NCBI GenBank assembly: GCA_027625915.1
Contig: JANTQA010000063.1
Span: 6,095,501 to 6,159,500 of the forward strand
DNA: 64,000 bases
Origin: Anaeramoeba flamelloides
Lineage: Eukaryota > Metamonada > Anaeramoebidae
Direction of reading: 5' to 3'
Under the pieces are notes generated by a model, which worked only from the letters and a program-made list of their open reading frames with translations, ran no database searches and was not told the DNA's origin. Positions 22,346-33,889 of this stretch are shown here, one piece after another (the first letter of the stretch is position 1; each line of letters opens with the position of its first letter). Both the position numbers and the translations under genes were made by a program.

Positions 22346-24651
22346 ATGAGAAAAAATGATTTTGATCTAAAAATTGAAAATTTTAGTTTGATAAGAGTAA
22401 TGAATTAAACTCATAGAATGTCTTCCATTTCTTCAATAAAACTGGGCCCCTTTGACTGAAAAAGAGTTTAACATTTTTTTAAAAAATTTCTAATATTTAT
22501 TTATTAAATAAAAATAAAAAAAAATGTATATAGAAAGACTTTTATGAAATTTCTTCACAACTTATCTTAACACAAACATTTTGGAGAATCTTAAAATCTT
22601 TTAAATTAACAAATGTTGATCATGAATTTCAAACAGAGTTAAAAAAAATTGTTTCTAGTGCTGAAATTGGAAATGAACTAACAACCTCAAAATTTCTTGA
22701 AAAGGTAGTAAATAAATGCAAGGAAGCAAAAATAATAACAGAGGAATCAAGTGAAGCATCATCATCTATATATGCCCTAATAAATCAATATTTTTATTCA
22801 ACAGTAATGAAAATGAGGTTAGCACATGACATTACCTCTAGATTATGTAAATATAATATTCTTTCAATTTCAATAAATTCAGATGAATTCGAAAAAATTA
22901 GAAATAAAATATATTTATCCTTTGATAGATATATGCCAGGATTTGTAGATTTTAATGGATCAAAGCAAGCAATTATCACATTATTCCAAATGTTAAATCT
23001 ATCAAAACAAATTAAAGTAAATTTTATTATTATTTTTTTTTTTTAGTATATTACATTTCCACACTAGATTCTTTTATTATAAAAGAAAGAGCTAACTTCC
23101 CAATATATATATTTATATATATATAGAATTCATTTCCTTTAAATAAATTGATCTAATTAATTTAAATATTTTTTTTTATTATTATTATTCTACTTTTCCA
23201 ACTTACTATATTATTTTCAATAATTCAAAAAAAAAAACACAAACACATATATAAACAAAAAAAAATTTTCTTATTATTTTTTATCTTTTAAGAATAAGGA
23301 TATAACAAAATTATTAAATGAGGCAAGAGAAGAAGCTATTGGAAGAACATTGTATTTTATTATTAATCGATATTATGGGCAAAAATTTGGAGATATGATT
23401 ATTAATTTTTTTGAAGATAAACAGCAAGGAATAGCCAGAAAACGACTTTACCATTCATTGATTTTACCAATGTGCCGAGATGCGTTATCAAAATATATGA
23501 GTACTGAAGATGCAGACAATTTAGTTTTTTCTCTTCAAAGCGCAATTTGTAAAAAAAATGGTAATCAATATAGCCAAGAATTGTTTGCCTTTTTAGATTC
23601 TGTTGGTCTGGTATTGCCATTCGCCGAGGTTGCCATTATACACGAGGTCTTGAAAAGCCCATCCGCAGGTACCCTTTTTAGATCAAATGATGTTAATTCC
23701 AAAGTAATAAGTAAATATTTAAAATTAATTGGCGAGAATTATTTAATCAAGACATTGGGTACAGTATTTACGGAAATGTTAGACAAAAATATCACTTGTG
23801 AAATTAATCCAAAGATTGTAAAAAATGAAGAGGAGCGTGAACAAAATTTAAAAAACCTCAAACATTATTTTTGTTTAATCACGGAAGCAATATTTGATTC
23901 CGTGCCAGATATTCCACCAGAATTAAGAATGCTTTGTTCATATTATAAAAGAATAACTAATTTAAAATTCCCAAACCAAGTACTCTCCACAGTTGGTGGA
24001 TTTGTTTTTTTAAGATTCCTATGCCCGGCAATGGTAACACCCGTGGAGCATGGATTGTATAAAGGCACAATCAACAAAAACCAACGAAGATCCCTCATGA
24101 TTCTTTCATCCGCAGTACAGGCTTTATCCAATGGGGTGATGTTTTCAAAAAGTCGTAGCTACATGATGCCAATTAATGAAATGATCGAAAAATATTTTGA
24201 CAAAAGGAATGAATTTTTAACAAAGATATCCAAAAGTAGAGGATTTTCAAAAAAATTATTATACATACCAATTTCTTTAAAATATAACTTTCCAAACCAA
24301 AAAATATTAAGCACAAGTGTTAGAAAACATTTTACTTCACCAAAAGGTAAAAACATTTCAACCCTTGGGTTTGCTTCAAATTTATTAGCGGACGTTGAAA
24401 AATATTTAACCCTTGATCTTACACAACTTGGTTTGCCATATTTTTCCCTCATATTCGAAAAAATGAAAAATATTACTTCAATTATTGATAATTTAACAAA
24501 ATCTTTAAATCCAGTAGAATTTTTAATTGACAGAATATTGGATTCAGAGGAAACAATGTCTTTTATACAGGGGAATAAAAAACAAACAAACAGTTTTAAA
24601 AGAAAAAGTAGAAAATTATTAATGAAAGTTAAAGGGAAAAAAGATGATTAA
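22346..24651 (+). CDS. Ras GTPase-activating protein (RasGAP domain)
   Basis: Proposed exons are 22346-22396, 22534-23016 and 23293-24651, all phase 0, giving 630 aa. Exon 3 carries the RasGAP catalytic fold: 'TLFRSND' near residues 306-312 contains the presumed arginine finger (R308), followed by 'ISKYLKLIGENYL' and the signature 'FLRFLCPAMVTP' (about 417-428), then 'RRSLMILSSAVQALSNG'. The protein would speed GTP hydrolysis on a Ras-like GTPase at the membrane or cytosol. The N-terminal 200 residues are helical and unrecognised; no C2 or PH domain is evident. Exon 3 joins exon 2 through a 276-nt intron. Exon 1 (17 aa) is the weakest part: it lies just after a repeat, and the true start may be elsewhere. 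The tail ends in a Lys/Arg-rich stretch. Confidence 0.85.
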
Positions 24652-24799
24652 TTGAAAATTAAATGAATAAATATTATCTTTTCCCTTATTTATTTTTTAA
24701 ATTATTTTTTTACCATTTTTATTAATAAAATTATGAATTTTTTTTATTTATTTTTGCTTTTTTTTTTTACAAAACCCAAGATGTTTTTGATTTTATTTC

Positions 24800-25335
24800 A
24801 ATAATAAACTTTGTTTCTCTCAAAGTTTTCCAACAAATTTTCCAAAAATTGATTAATTTTTATAATTAAAGTTTGAAAATCAAATAATAAATAGATAGAC
24901 TAATACACAATAAAGAAATGTTGGTATTCGTATGGAAGCAAATTTAAAAAATCTCTAGATTATCTTAAAAAAATTGAAAAACTCAAAATTCTAAGGAGAC
25001 TATTGAGAAAAACAACAATGTTCATTTTGATCAACAATTGAAGATCAAAAAAAATCTCAATAGAAATCAATATTATTATTCTAAAATAATTTTGATACTT
25101 TCAATAACATTAGGATAACTTTTTTTACTCATGACGATAGATCTTGCAATAAAAAAAAAATTGCAAATGGATTAGGTATCAAAAAATAAATCGGAATAAG
25201 AGAAAATCAGAAAAAATCATTGAAATTTTAAAATTATCAAAATATTTTTTCTTCTAATATCAACTCAAATCATTGAAGGTTTACAATCACTGGAATTTGA
25301 AAAAAGATTAAATGCCGTAAGCTAAAATTCCGGTA
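24800..25335 (+). repeat. Repeat F, copy 1
   Basis: A direct repeat of about 58253-58770. Shared landmarks are 'TTGAAAAACTCAAAATTCT' in variants, 'ACAA..TTCATTTTGATC', 'TTTCAATAACATTA' and 'GATCTTGCAATAAAAAAAAA'. The copies are diverged by substitutions and small indels. No conserved open frame. Confidence 0.65.
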
Positions 25336-25339
25336 TTTT

Positions 25340-28090
25340 TTATTTTTTATAATTTCCAGTAATCATGGCCATCAAAATAATAGTCGATCTTATGTGAAGA
25401 CGGGCAATTATATGTGGACTTGTTTTTAAATAAACTAATAAAGAATAAAATATCAAAGAGAAGAATCTAAAATATTTTTTTCTTAATGTGAAAAAATCCT
25501 TTGGAAGATATTAATTTGGAATTTAATGTGGGATACTTATTGAAATTTGAATTTAAAAAGGTTAAAAAAGTTTAGTTAAATAATTTTTGATCATCAGAGA
25601 TTTACCTAAAATATATTTGTATAGAAAATTCAATATTTATTAAAATATTACAATTTTTCGAAACCGGTAAAGGTTTTTTTTTTGTTTTTGGAATAATTTT
25701 TTAAAGAAAAACACTTAAAATGTCAATTTCAAATTAGAAAGAATAAAAAAGGATATTTATTTAAGACTAGGACTGGAAAACAGTATTTAAATACTTATTT
25801 TGAAGTAAATTTTTTCTATTCAAAAATTAAATATTTAAAAGGTATTGGGGATTTGGCACTTTTTGAGATTAATGAGATTTACTTTTTGAGATTATTTATT
25901 GGCAAGCGGGGTAAAATAATTATAAATAAACCCTTGGAAAGAAAAAAATTTATAGCTTGAATGTTTGGTAGTAATTATATTTTCTCTTTATTTTTTGATT
26001 TCAATAAATAAAAAAAAAAAAAAAATTATATATCAATTAATAAAAAGAATAGTTTAATTCCCATTTTAATATTAAAATTATTTTGTTTTGGTGGTGTGTG
26101 TTCTACTTGCTACAAAAAAAAATCTGTTGTATTTTTTAAGTTATAAATTCAAATTGAATTTCAATTTTTTTTGTTCATTGTTCAAATTCTGAAGAAAAAT
26201 GTTCAAATTATTCCTGGTCAACTGAACTTTATTTTTTTTTGATTTTAATAACTAAAAAATAATAAAATAACTCAGAAAATATTTTTATTTTTTTTCAATT
26301 TTTAGCAAAAAATTATGGGGGTTTGTCAAACCGACATAGTGAATTAAGAGGTGAGATTAACAGTATTCAAATATAATTTTGATGTGTATATTAATTAAAA
26401 TAAATCTTTTTTTAAAAAAAAAAACATTACCCCGATATATTATGAATACTCTATTATAAGATAAAAAGTATTTTCAGCAAAAAACAAAAAAAAAAACAAT
26501 TTTATTGAAAAGAGAAATTTGAATTAAAAAAGAAATTTGAACGAATACAGAACTCAAATCAGAGAATTTTAGTAACATATTATTTTATATTTTTCCACCT
26601 CAATAAAAATATTTTTTTTGTCCATTTTTTTTTTATATTAAAAAATATTATTTTGTGATCTTTTGAATTTTTAACTTTTGAAATTAGAAAAAACTCATTT
26701 CCTAAATTCGAAATTCTCTCTTTAACCGTTTAATTGCCTTTTCAAATATTTGCCCCTTAACAATCAATCTTTTTTTTTTTTTTTTTACAATTGGGTTAGT
26801 ATTTAAAAAATGGTTTGAATTTTCCAATTTTATTGATTTAAAGTTGAATTTTCAACTGAACAAAAAAAATACCGAATTTGAAGATTTTTTTGTTGAAATT
26901 TTAAAAAGGGGGAAATCTATTATAAAAAAATGAAAATAAGTTTTTTATAGAAAATAGATTAGAATATTATATGTTCATTTTTTTGTAAATATTTTTCAAC
27001 ATTTTTTTGTTGAATTCTTTAAGGAATCAATTGCCCCATTTTTTTTTTGTAAAAGAAAAAGATTAAAAATGAAAATGAAAAAATGAAAAATAATTTAAAA
27101 TAAGTTCAAATATAATAAATTATTAGTTTAAAAAGTTGGTAATACTGAAAAATGATTTTGGATCCAAATTTTTTCTCATAAAATGTGTCTATACTAACTC
27201 CAACCTTTGAAATAAAACTCTCAAAAAAAAAAAATGAAATTAAATTTGCTTTAATCATTGATTCGATAATTTAATTGCTTTTAATTAAAAAGATAAAAAA
27301 AAGCCTTTTTTATTTCTTTAAAGTTTCTCTTTTAGGTAATTTTGGTTCGTTAAATAGTGAATTTTTTTTCAATAATTTTTTACAATGAAACAACAAAAAA
27401 ATAGTGTTTAATTTCCCATACTTTTATCAAAAATCATTTCAATCAAACTAATACTAATTTCATAATGAGATACGAGAAACAATCTCATTTGGATTTAAAA
27501 AAAAATCAAGAAGAATTATGGAAAAATAACTATATGATAAAAAGTTGTATCTACAATATGATATTATTTTGGTTTATAATTATTTTGTATTCTTGTAATT
27601 GATTTTAACAATCATAAGTAAATTAAAGATAAATATAAAATATTTTGAAAGAATACCCAAACAATTGATTTTGTAAAAAGGGGTGATCAAAAACTATTTT
27701 TTAAAATCATAAGAATAAACTTTCAAAAAAAATAATAATTTTAAGAAAAAAATATATTTTTGTCATTATTCCCCTAGTAGATATATATATACTTTGAAAA
27801 ATGGATTTAAAAGTATTTTGATTGTTATCTAAAAAAACAAAATTAATTTATTTGTACAATATTTTAATTTATATAAATTTTCAATTCTAATCTAAATAAT
27901 AATAAGAAATTAATCTATAAATATATATCTTCACAATTTATTTGTACTTCAATTCTTATCATCTAATAAAAGATGAAAGAAAAAAGAAAAAAAAAAGAAA
28001 AAGAAAACAATAAGAATGAAAAAAGAAAATGAAAATAATGCAATTGATTGATAAAGATGAAATATCCAATTGATATAATCATTGCAAAAA
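25340..28090. other. Gene-free AT-rich interval
   Basis: About 2.7 kb between the RasGAP and transporter genes. It holds A/T runs and short palindromic AT stretches. I can support neither a coding region nor a clear terminal-repeat element here. Confidence 0.5.
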
Positions 28091-28096
28091 CCCAAA

Positions 28097-29512
28097 TTAA
28101 ACGTCTATCAATGTATCATGGTCACTAAATTCACTGTGAGACAAAATGGCCAACTGTGCCAAATCTGAATCCGAACTAGCAAATTCTTCGAATGAAGATT
28201 TCCTTTTCGGAAACTTTATAAAGAAAACTGTTATAAACGCTATGAAAGCAAACCCCGCGCCATACCAGAAAATCATTGCTATTTGGTTATTGCAGGCTTT
28301 GATGATTGGGCCTGCTACTAGTGCCGTCCAAAATTGGGCAAACACAATAAAGCAATTTAAAACGCCCATATATACACCTGACTTTTTGCTTGTAATGTGC
28401 TGGGCAAGCAAAGAGAATGGTATTGAATTTGTTAAAGAGTAAGGAACTCCCAGTACTATGACCATGATTAAAGAAATCACTTTGTGTTGGAAAATGGACA
28501 TTAGTGAAAAGGAGAAAGTTTGTAAGAAACAAGAAAATAATAATAAATATTTCACCCCAATTTTTTTTTCAATTTTGGAGATCAGCATTGAAAAAGCAAA
28601 TGTGGTGATCGCCATGTACATTAAAGCAGAAGATCCCTGATGAACCCCCTGTTGATATTTGTCGTAGTCTTTGCTGTCTTTGTCTTCGCTGCCCTGATAG
28701 ACATCAATTGCAAAATATGAAGTGCTATAAATCAAAAAGGGGAACCAGCTTGCCCATAAAAACAAGACAAACAAGCAAATCCTTCGGATTTCTGAAGGCA
28801 ATTTCTTAATGACACGGTAAAGCTCACGGAAAGGGTTTTGGAATTGTTTGATTTCGACAGGCTCATCATTATTTGTTTCCTTTTCGTTCTTGTTATTTTC
28901 GTTTTCCTTTGTCGTCAAAATGGTGACTAGAGTTACAAAAAGGATGTAGCACCCGACGATTAAAAAGGACACCTTCATGTCCAGGTTTTCCAAAGAACTC
29001 AATAAATACCCGAAGATGCTCCCGAGACCAATAAAAACAGACAAAAAGCTGTTAATTAATGTCTGCTGGCTTTTCTCAACAAGATCGGATGTCAGTGCCC
29101 GTGTTGGCGCTTGGATCCCATTGTTGCCAAAGTCTAAAATCGCCAGCCCAAAGATTGCAATGAAGATTGCAAAATTGCGCGAGTAGTCCACAAAATATTC
29201 TGAGCATGCAAACAATGCTAGCCCAATTAAAACACAGACCATCCCGCCAAAAATGAATGGCCTTCGTCTTCCGATCTTCCACTTGACTATATCAGACACA
29301 GATCCAACTATCGGCTGAACAACGAGACCAGAAATTGGCCCAATGATCCAAATTATCGAAATTATGCTCTTGGAAATGCCAAGCGATAATAAAGTTGGAG
29401 AGCTAAATGCTATCTGCACAGACCACGTAGACTGGATACCTGAAAAAAGAACAGTCATGCACATCATTTCTAAAATGGTTCTGCGCTTCCTTGTAGGATG
29501 TGTTTTTGTCAT
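28097..29512 (-). CDS. SLC45/SUT-like MFS sugar transporter
   Basis: An intronless 471-aa protein with about 12 hydrophobic segments, typical of the major facilitator superfamily. The N-terminal third carries signatures of the plant sucrose transporter and animal SLC45 group: 'GIQSTWSVQIAFSSPTLLSLG' in TM1, 'IWIIGPISGLVVQPIVGSVSD' in TM2, and 'GRRRPFIFGG' in the loop before TM3. These transporters move sucrose or related glycosides with protons across the plasma or vacuolar membrane; substrate cannot be read from sequence. A charged Asn/Glu-rich loop separates the two six-helix halves, as is usual. The C-terminus is Ser/Asp-rich and cytosolic. The gene is clearly richer in G+C than its surroundings. 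The ATG is preceded at once by an A-rich leader. Confidence 0.9.
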   Translation of the reverse strand: MTKTHPTRKRRTILEMMCMTVLFSGIQSTWSVQIAFSSPTLLSLGISKSIISIIWIIGPISGLVVQPIVGSVSDIVKWKIGRRRPFIFGGMVCVLIGLALFACSEYFVDYSRNFAIFIAIFGLAILDFGNNGIQAPTRALTSDLVEKSQQTLINSFLSVFIGLGSIFGYLLSSLENLDMKVSFLIVGCYILFVTLVTILTTKENENNKNEKETNNDEPVEIKQFQNPFRELYRVIKKLPSEIRRICLFVLFLWASWFPFLIYSTSYFAIDVYQGSEDKDSKDYDKYQQGVHQGSSALMYMAITTFAFSMLISKIEKKIGVKYLLLFSCFLQTFSFSLMSIFQHKVISLIMVIVLGVPYSLTNSIPFSLLAQHITSKKSGVYMGVLNCFIVFAQFWTALVAGPIIKACNNQIAMIFWYGAGFAFIAFITVFFIKFPKRKSSFEEFASSDSDLAQLAILSHSEFSDHDTLIDV

Positions 29513-29929
29513 TTCTGTAGCTTGTTTTTTTTTTTTTTTGATTTGGGAAACAAGATGAAAAAATAAATGTTCATTGTAGAGATTGTTTTGAAAGCATTGT
29601 GAAATCGATCTTAAAAGGAGTGTAAGTTGGTGTGTGTTAAATATAAGTATTGAGGAAATCTACAATCTTTTACGAAAAATAACACGATTTTCAAAATCTG
29701 TTGGCTTTTATTCTGTATTATCTCAACTTTGATTAAAAAATATTGAGAACGAAATAGTTCCTATATGTTCAAGTTTTTTTCACCTAAAAGTAAAATTTTT
29801 TGGAACAAAGTCTTTTTGTGGACTTGAAAAAACCTAAATATGAAGTAGAAATTTCTAAATATTGTTATCTTTATTATTCTTTTATGAGGTTTTTTTAAAA
29901 AATGAAAGACTTTAATTTACTCAACTTAA

Positions 29930-30350
29930 TCTCAATTGGACCTTTCAAATGAAATAAACTTACCCTATCTTAATTGTACCAATGATAAAAACTTTAATGA
30001 AAAATTCCCAATCAAGAAAAACACATTGAATAATTTTGATGATTTTATTAATAAAAAATCGTCGAAAAAATTTCAAATTAACCCACATTTCCCCCAAAGA
30101 ATAATAAATTCAATTCAAGTAAAAATTGATCAGGCCAGAATTTCAATCTCTACAAGAAGAAATAAACTCGAAATGAAACAAGAAAATTTCTGGTTTGAAC
30201 ATATATCAGAATACTTTATAATTTTCAAAAAAAGACAACAAAACTATTAATACGGAAATAGAACAATTAAAATTATTAAATAAAAATCTAAATAAATTTA
30301 ATAAAAAGCAAAGTCAAGATACTCCCGGATCGAAAATTCAAGAATATTAA
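29930..30350 (+). pseudogene. Coding-like remnant of unknown family
   Basis: Asn/Lys-rich peptide with codon usage above background: 'FDDFINKKSSKKFQI', 'PQRIINSIQVKIDQARISIS' and 'KQENFWFEHISEYF'. No good start codon, splice site or known domain is seen. The most likely explanation is a decayed element or gene fragment; a real exon of an unmodelled gene is possible. Confidence 0.35.
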
Positions 30351-30424
30351 AAAATTATTAAATATAATAAGAATATCAAAAATTCGTCAGGCATGAGAAT
30401 GTCGCAGAGCGCTGCTGAGTACCG

Positions 30425-31000
30425 AGGTTTTTTTTTTGATTTCTAAAATTAAAAAAAACCTAACCGGGCTTTTCTTGAGATTTTCTGGTTTATTTGGAAA
30501 ATCAATAGATTTTCTTTAGGTTTTTTTGTGTTTTCTGTTTATTTGTGAAATCTATTGGTTTTCGTAAGGTTTTTTTTACTTTAGAAATAAACCAAAAATT
30601 TTAATAAATTGTCTGATTATTTCTAAAGTAAAAAAAAACCTTGAACACTTCACAGATAAAATAGAAAACCTCAAAAAAACCTAGAACAGTTCACAAATCA
30701 AAAGTAAACTCAATAAAACCTAACGGTTCTTTTCCAGAATTTAACAGAATCAAGTAAAACCTTAAATTTGACTCTACCCTTTTAAATTCTAGTCAATACA
30801 AATGAAGTATCCTTGGTTTTACAGCGTTCAAAAGAATACAGAAATTTAAAATATTTAAATCCATTCTTTTCAATTTTGGAATAGATAAATATTTTTTTTT
30901 TATACTTCAATAAATAACTATAAAATTAAATATTTGACAGAATTTTATATATTAAAAAAAACCTAACTGTCATAATAGGATAAGAATTCTCTCCCTTTAA
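30425..31000. repeat. Hairpin-rich repeat block, AGGTTTTTTTTA motif
   Basis: Contains several inverted pairs of the type 'AAGGTTTTTTTTACTTTAG' and 'CTAAAGTAAAAAAAAACCTT', with spacers of about 50 bp, as well as 'AAAAAAAACCTAAC' units. Related hairpins occur at 11880-11960, 46190-46390 and 57510-57680. No coding capacity. Confidence 0.55.
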
Positions 31001-31074
31001 AATTTAAAAAGTAAATAAAACCAAAATCTGAAAAAAAAAAAAAAAAAAAAAACCATTCCAAAAATCCAACATTT

Positions 31075-31235
31075 AAAGATTCAACTCAGTTTTACTTTTA
31101 TTATTTTCACAAATAGAACAGAAAATACTATTTTGGTATCATAATTTTCAATATCTTGGCTTTCGAAGAAATTTTTTATTGAGAACCATTCTCAATATTA
31201 AAATTTACAAAATCTGAAAACTTGGGCTTCGTAAA
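31075..31235 (-). repeat. Repeat G, reverse-oriented fragment
   Basis: Matches 52900-53060: 'AAAGATTCAACTC', 'TTTTCACAAATAGAACAG' and 'TTTTCAATATCTTGG' appear in the same order. It is the reverse complement of the fragment at 19975. Confidence 0.65.
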
Positions 31236-31239
31236 AAGA

Positions 31240-32255
31240 AAAAATTCAAAAAATTTTAATAAAAATTTTGATAAAAATGAAATTAAATTTTTTTTTACTT
31301 ATTTTAAGAATTCTTCAACAATTAACTCATATATAAAAAATTTGAAATATTTGTAAACCAAAATTTATACCATTTGTTGGTATATTAATTTAATGATATC
31401 AAAATATTTTTTCATTTTCCTTTTTTAACCTTTCAATATTCAAAATATTAATTTTTGGGATGATTTTTTTCAAAAGTTTGAAGAATCAAAAATAAAAATA
31501 AATTACTAAAGATAAAAATGAATTTAAATATCTTTGTTCCGTATACTACTGACTTATCTCTAATTTTTTTAAATAAAAAAGGGAATAAAGACAGAAATAT
31601 ATGTAGAAATTAAGTTGTTTATCAATTAAACACCTAAGAAGAAGGAAAACAAAAAAAAAAAAAGACTTTAGAAAAAAAAAGTTAAATAAGATTGTAAAAT
31701 TAGTAACCTTGTTGAAAATAAAAATTAAAATCATTTAAAAAAAAGACACAAATTAACTTTAAAGAATAATTCATTATATTATTTTCAATCAACTGAACAA
31801 GGTCAATTTAAATCTACCTGATTTATCAAATTGAAATTTAGAGTATTTATTTTGGAGATCTCAAAAACATTTAAAATCTTACAACAATATTTTTACTTAA
31901 TAGATCAATTAAAGAAAAACCCAGACAAGAAGATAAATTAGTAAAAATTGTTATTGTGTTTATTCTTCCATTTTGTCTTTACTAATTGATTGTTTCTTCT
32001 ATTAATAGAACTTACTTTTCATTTTCAAAAGCGCCCAATTAAAAACCCTGTTTCACTTTTTTTCGCAAAATAGAAAGATTGAATTTTTGGATTATTAGTA
32101 AAGAAATACTCTCCAAATTTTATTTTAATTGTAATAAAATCAAATTTTCAATAATCAATTATCTTATCATAATGATTTATCAATCATAAAGTTTCATTTT
32201 TTATTTTTATATTCTAATCTTTAAAAATAAAAAATCCAAATCAAATCAAATCAAA
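31240..32255. other. AT-rich sequence upstream of the Ser-rich gene
   Basis: No gene is supported. Just before the downstream ATG there are four tandem 'AATCA' or 'AATCAAA' units (about 32236-32256), possibly a leader or initiator feature. Confidence 0.4.
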
Positions 32256-32258
32256 AGA

Positions 32259-33884
32259 ATGGAATTACCAACAAACAAAACAGACAACAGAATTGTAGTT
32301 GTTAATTCATCAAGCCAAAACAAAAATCCTAATCAAAATGATCGTAATAGTTTTGGTAATGATTCTCGTTCGTTGGGAGGTTCTATTCCAGAGAAACCTT
32401 TGCTAGAAAATTTGAACAAAAAAAACAATACAGTTCAAATTGAAAAAGAAAGAAAAGTGGAACAGAAAAAACAGGGGATGGAATTAGAAAATGAAATGGA
32501 AAAGAAAAAGGAAATAGGATTGGATCTTTTCAAACTGAACCCAAAACTCGAGGACTCAGTTCAATTAAAACAATACCAGGCTTTCATGATCAAAACAACG
32601 ATCAAAAATGAAAAGATCTCAAAAAATCTTAGTTCTTCTGAAGCGGCATTAAGATTAATGTGCCTACCACAACTTGTCAACCTAAAATTTCTAAAAGAAA
32701 TCTTAGAAATCGGTTCGATTTATAATTCTAAAAAGCCTTTTACCTTTGATAAGCAATACGAGATCCTCACAAGATATAAAAATTCTTTCAAAATTGTCAA
32801 GAATGAAAAGATTCCAAATGAGAATTTTTTTGATGTGCTAGAGTCTATGAAACAAACTTCTCAATCAAACAATAAGCCAATTTCCACAATTAGCAAATGT
32901 GGCCCGTTAATATTTACAATTTTAATTGATGCAAAAAAAAAAACTTATATAATCTTTCTGATCAAAGAACAAATAGTTTGTTTGCTTTCCTTTTTGAATG
33001 CTGATGGTTTAAAGAAATTTTTATTGAACTTGTTGAGAGATTTAAAACTGGCAAAGAGTTCTTCACTTTGGAATATTACACACCTCCTCCTTAAAGATGA
33101 TTATAAAAGTAATTTCAAATTAGCCCAAAAAGAATACCAAGTTCTATTTAAAGAAATTTCAAAATATCAAAGATTACAAAAAAATCAAAAGATAAAAGAT
33201 CTTGAATTAAAAGTTTCGCAAATTCCATTGCTCAAAAAAAAAATCCAAAACAAAACAAATTTCAAAAATAACCATTTTTCTCATTCAAAAAGTCTTGTTC
33301 AGCTGACTCAAAAATTAGATTTGAAAATTCTTAACACCAAAAAGGAATTAAATGCAACAGAAAACCAAATTTTAAAATTATTAGCTATCAAAATGAAAAG
33401 GGAAAAAGAATTAAAACCAATTCAAGTTGAATTGCTCAACCTCAGGAACCAAGGCATTAAAGAATCAAAAAAAATTCACAAAGTAAGCAGGTCTCTTAAA
33501 AAGAAAAAAAAGAAACGAAAAAAGAATTATTCAATTTTGGAAAAATTGAAAAAAAAATATAAAAATATAAAAAAGAATCAAAATTTAAATTCAAAAAATT
33601 CTTCTTGCTCTGATTCCTCTTCCTCTTCCTCTTCCTCTTCTTCTTCTTCTTCAACAGAATCGAATGATTCGAATTTATCTTCAAGTTCATCATCTTCATC
33701 GTCGTCATCATCATCATCATCTGCCAGTCACGATATGAATAGTAAAGATGTTAATTCAAAAAATACGAAAGAGGATGATATAAATAAAGTAAATGAATTG
33801 TTTAGAAAAAGAAGAACAACAATTAAATCCGAGAAAGAATTGCAAGATGAAACTCAACAACTCAAAAAAAAACGAATAAACTGA
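32259..33884 (+). CDS. Unrecognised coiled-coil, Ser-run protein
   Basis: A single-exon 541-aa frame with an ATG following an A-rich leader. I do not recognise the family. The first ~100 residues are polar and low-complexity. Residues ~105-275 look globular, with 'SEAALRLMCLPQLVNLKFLKEILEIGSIY', 'TISKCGPLIFTILIDAKKKTYIIFL' and 'LLSFLNADGLKKFLLNLLRDL'. Residues ~290-440 are Lys/Glu/Leu heptad-like and predict coiled coil. A Lys/Arg block (KKKKKKRKK) is followed by two Ser runs of about 14 and 15 residues, then an acidic and basic tail. The arrangement of basic block plus Ser runs recalls nuclear or nucleolar proteins, but that is only inference from composition. Neighbours give no functional clue. 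Confidence 0.75.
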   Translation: MELPTNKTDNRIVVVNSSSQNKNPNQNDRNSFGNDSRSLGGSIPEKPLLENLNKKNNTVQIEKERKVEQKKQGMELENEMEKKKEIGLDLFKLNPKLEDSVQLKQYQAFMIKTTIKNEKISKNLSSSEAALRLMCLPQLVNLKFLKEILEIGSIYNSKKPFTFDKQYEILTRYKNSFKIVKNEKIPNENFFDVLESMKQTSQSNNKPISTISKCGPLIFTILIDAKKKTYIIFLIKEQIVCLLSFLNADGLKKFLLNLLRDLKLAKSSSLWNITHLLLKDDYKSNFKLAQKEYQVLFKEISKYQRLQKNQKIKDLELKVSQIPLLKKKIQNKTNFKNNHFSHSKSLVQLTQKLDLKILNTKKELNATENQILKLLAIKMKREKELKPIQVELLNLRNQGIKESKKIHKVSRSLKKKKKKRKKNYSILEKLKKKYKNIKKNQNLNSKNSSCSDSSSSSSSSSSSSSTESNDSNLSSSSSSSSSSSSSSSASHDMNSKDVNSKNTKEDDINKVNELFRKRRTTIKSEKELQDETQQLKKKRIN

Positions 33885-33889
33885 AAATA

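Noticed and set aside
28146-29558. Plus-strand frames opposite the transporter
   Set aside because: Antisense shadows of the MFS gene, whose twelve hydrophobic segments fix the strand and frame.
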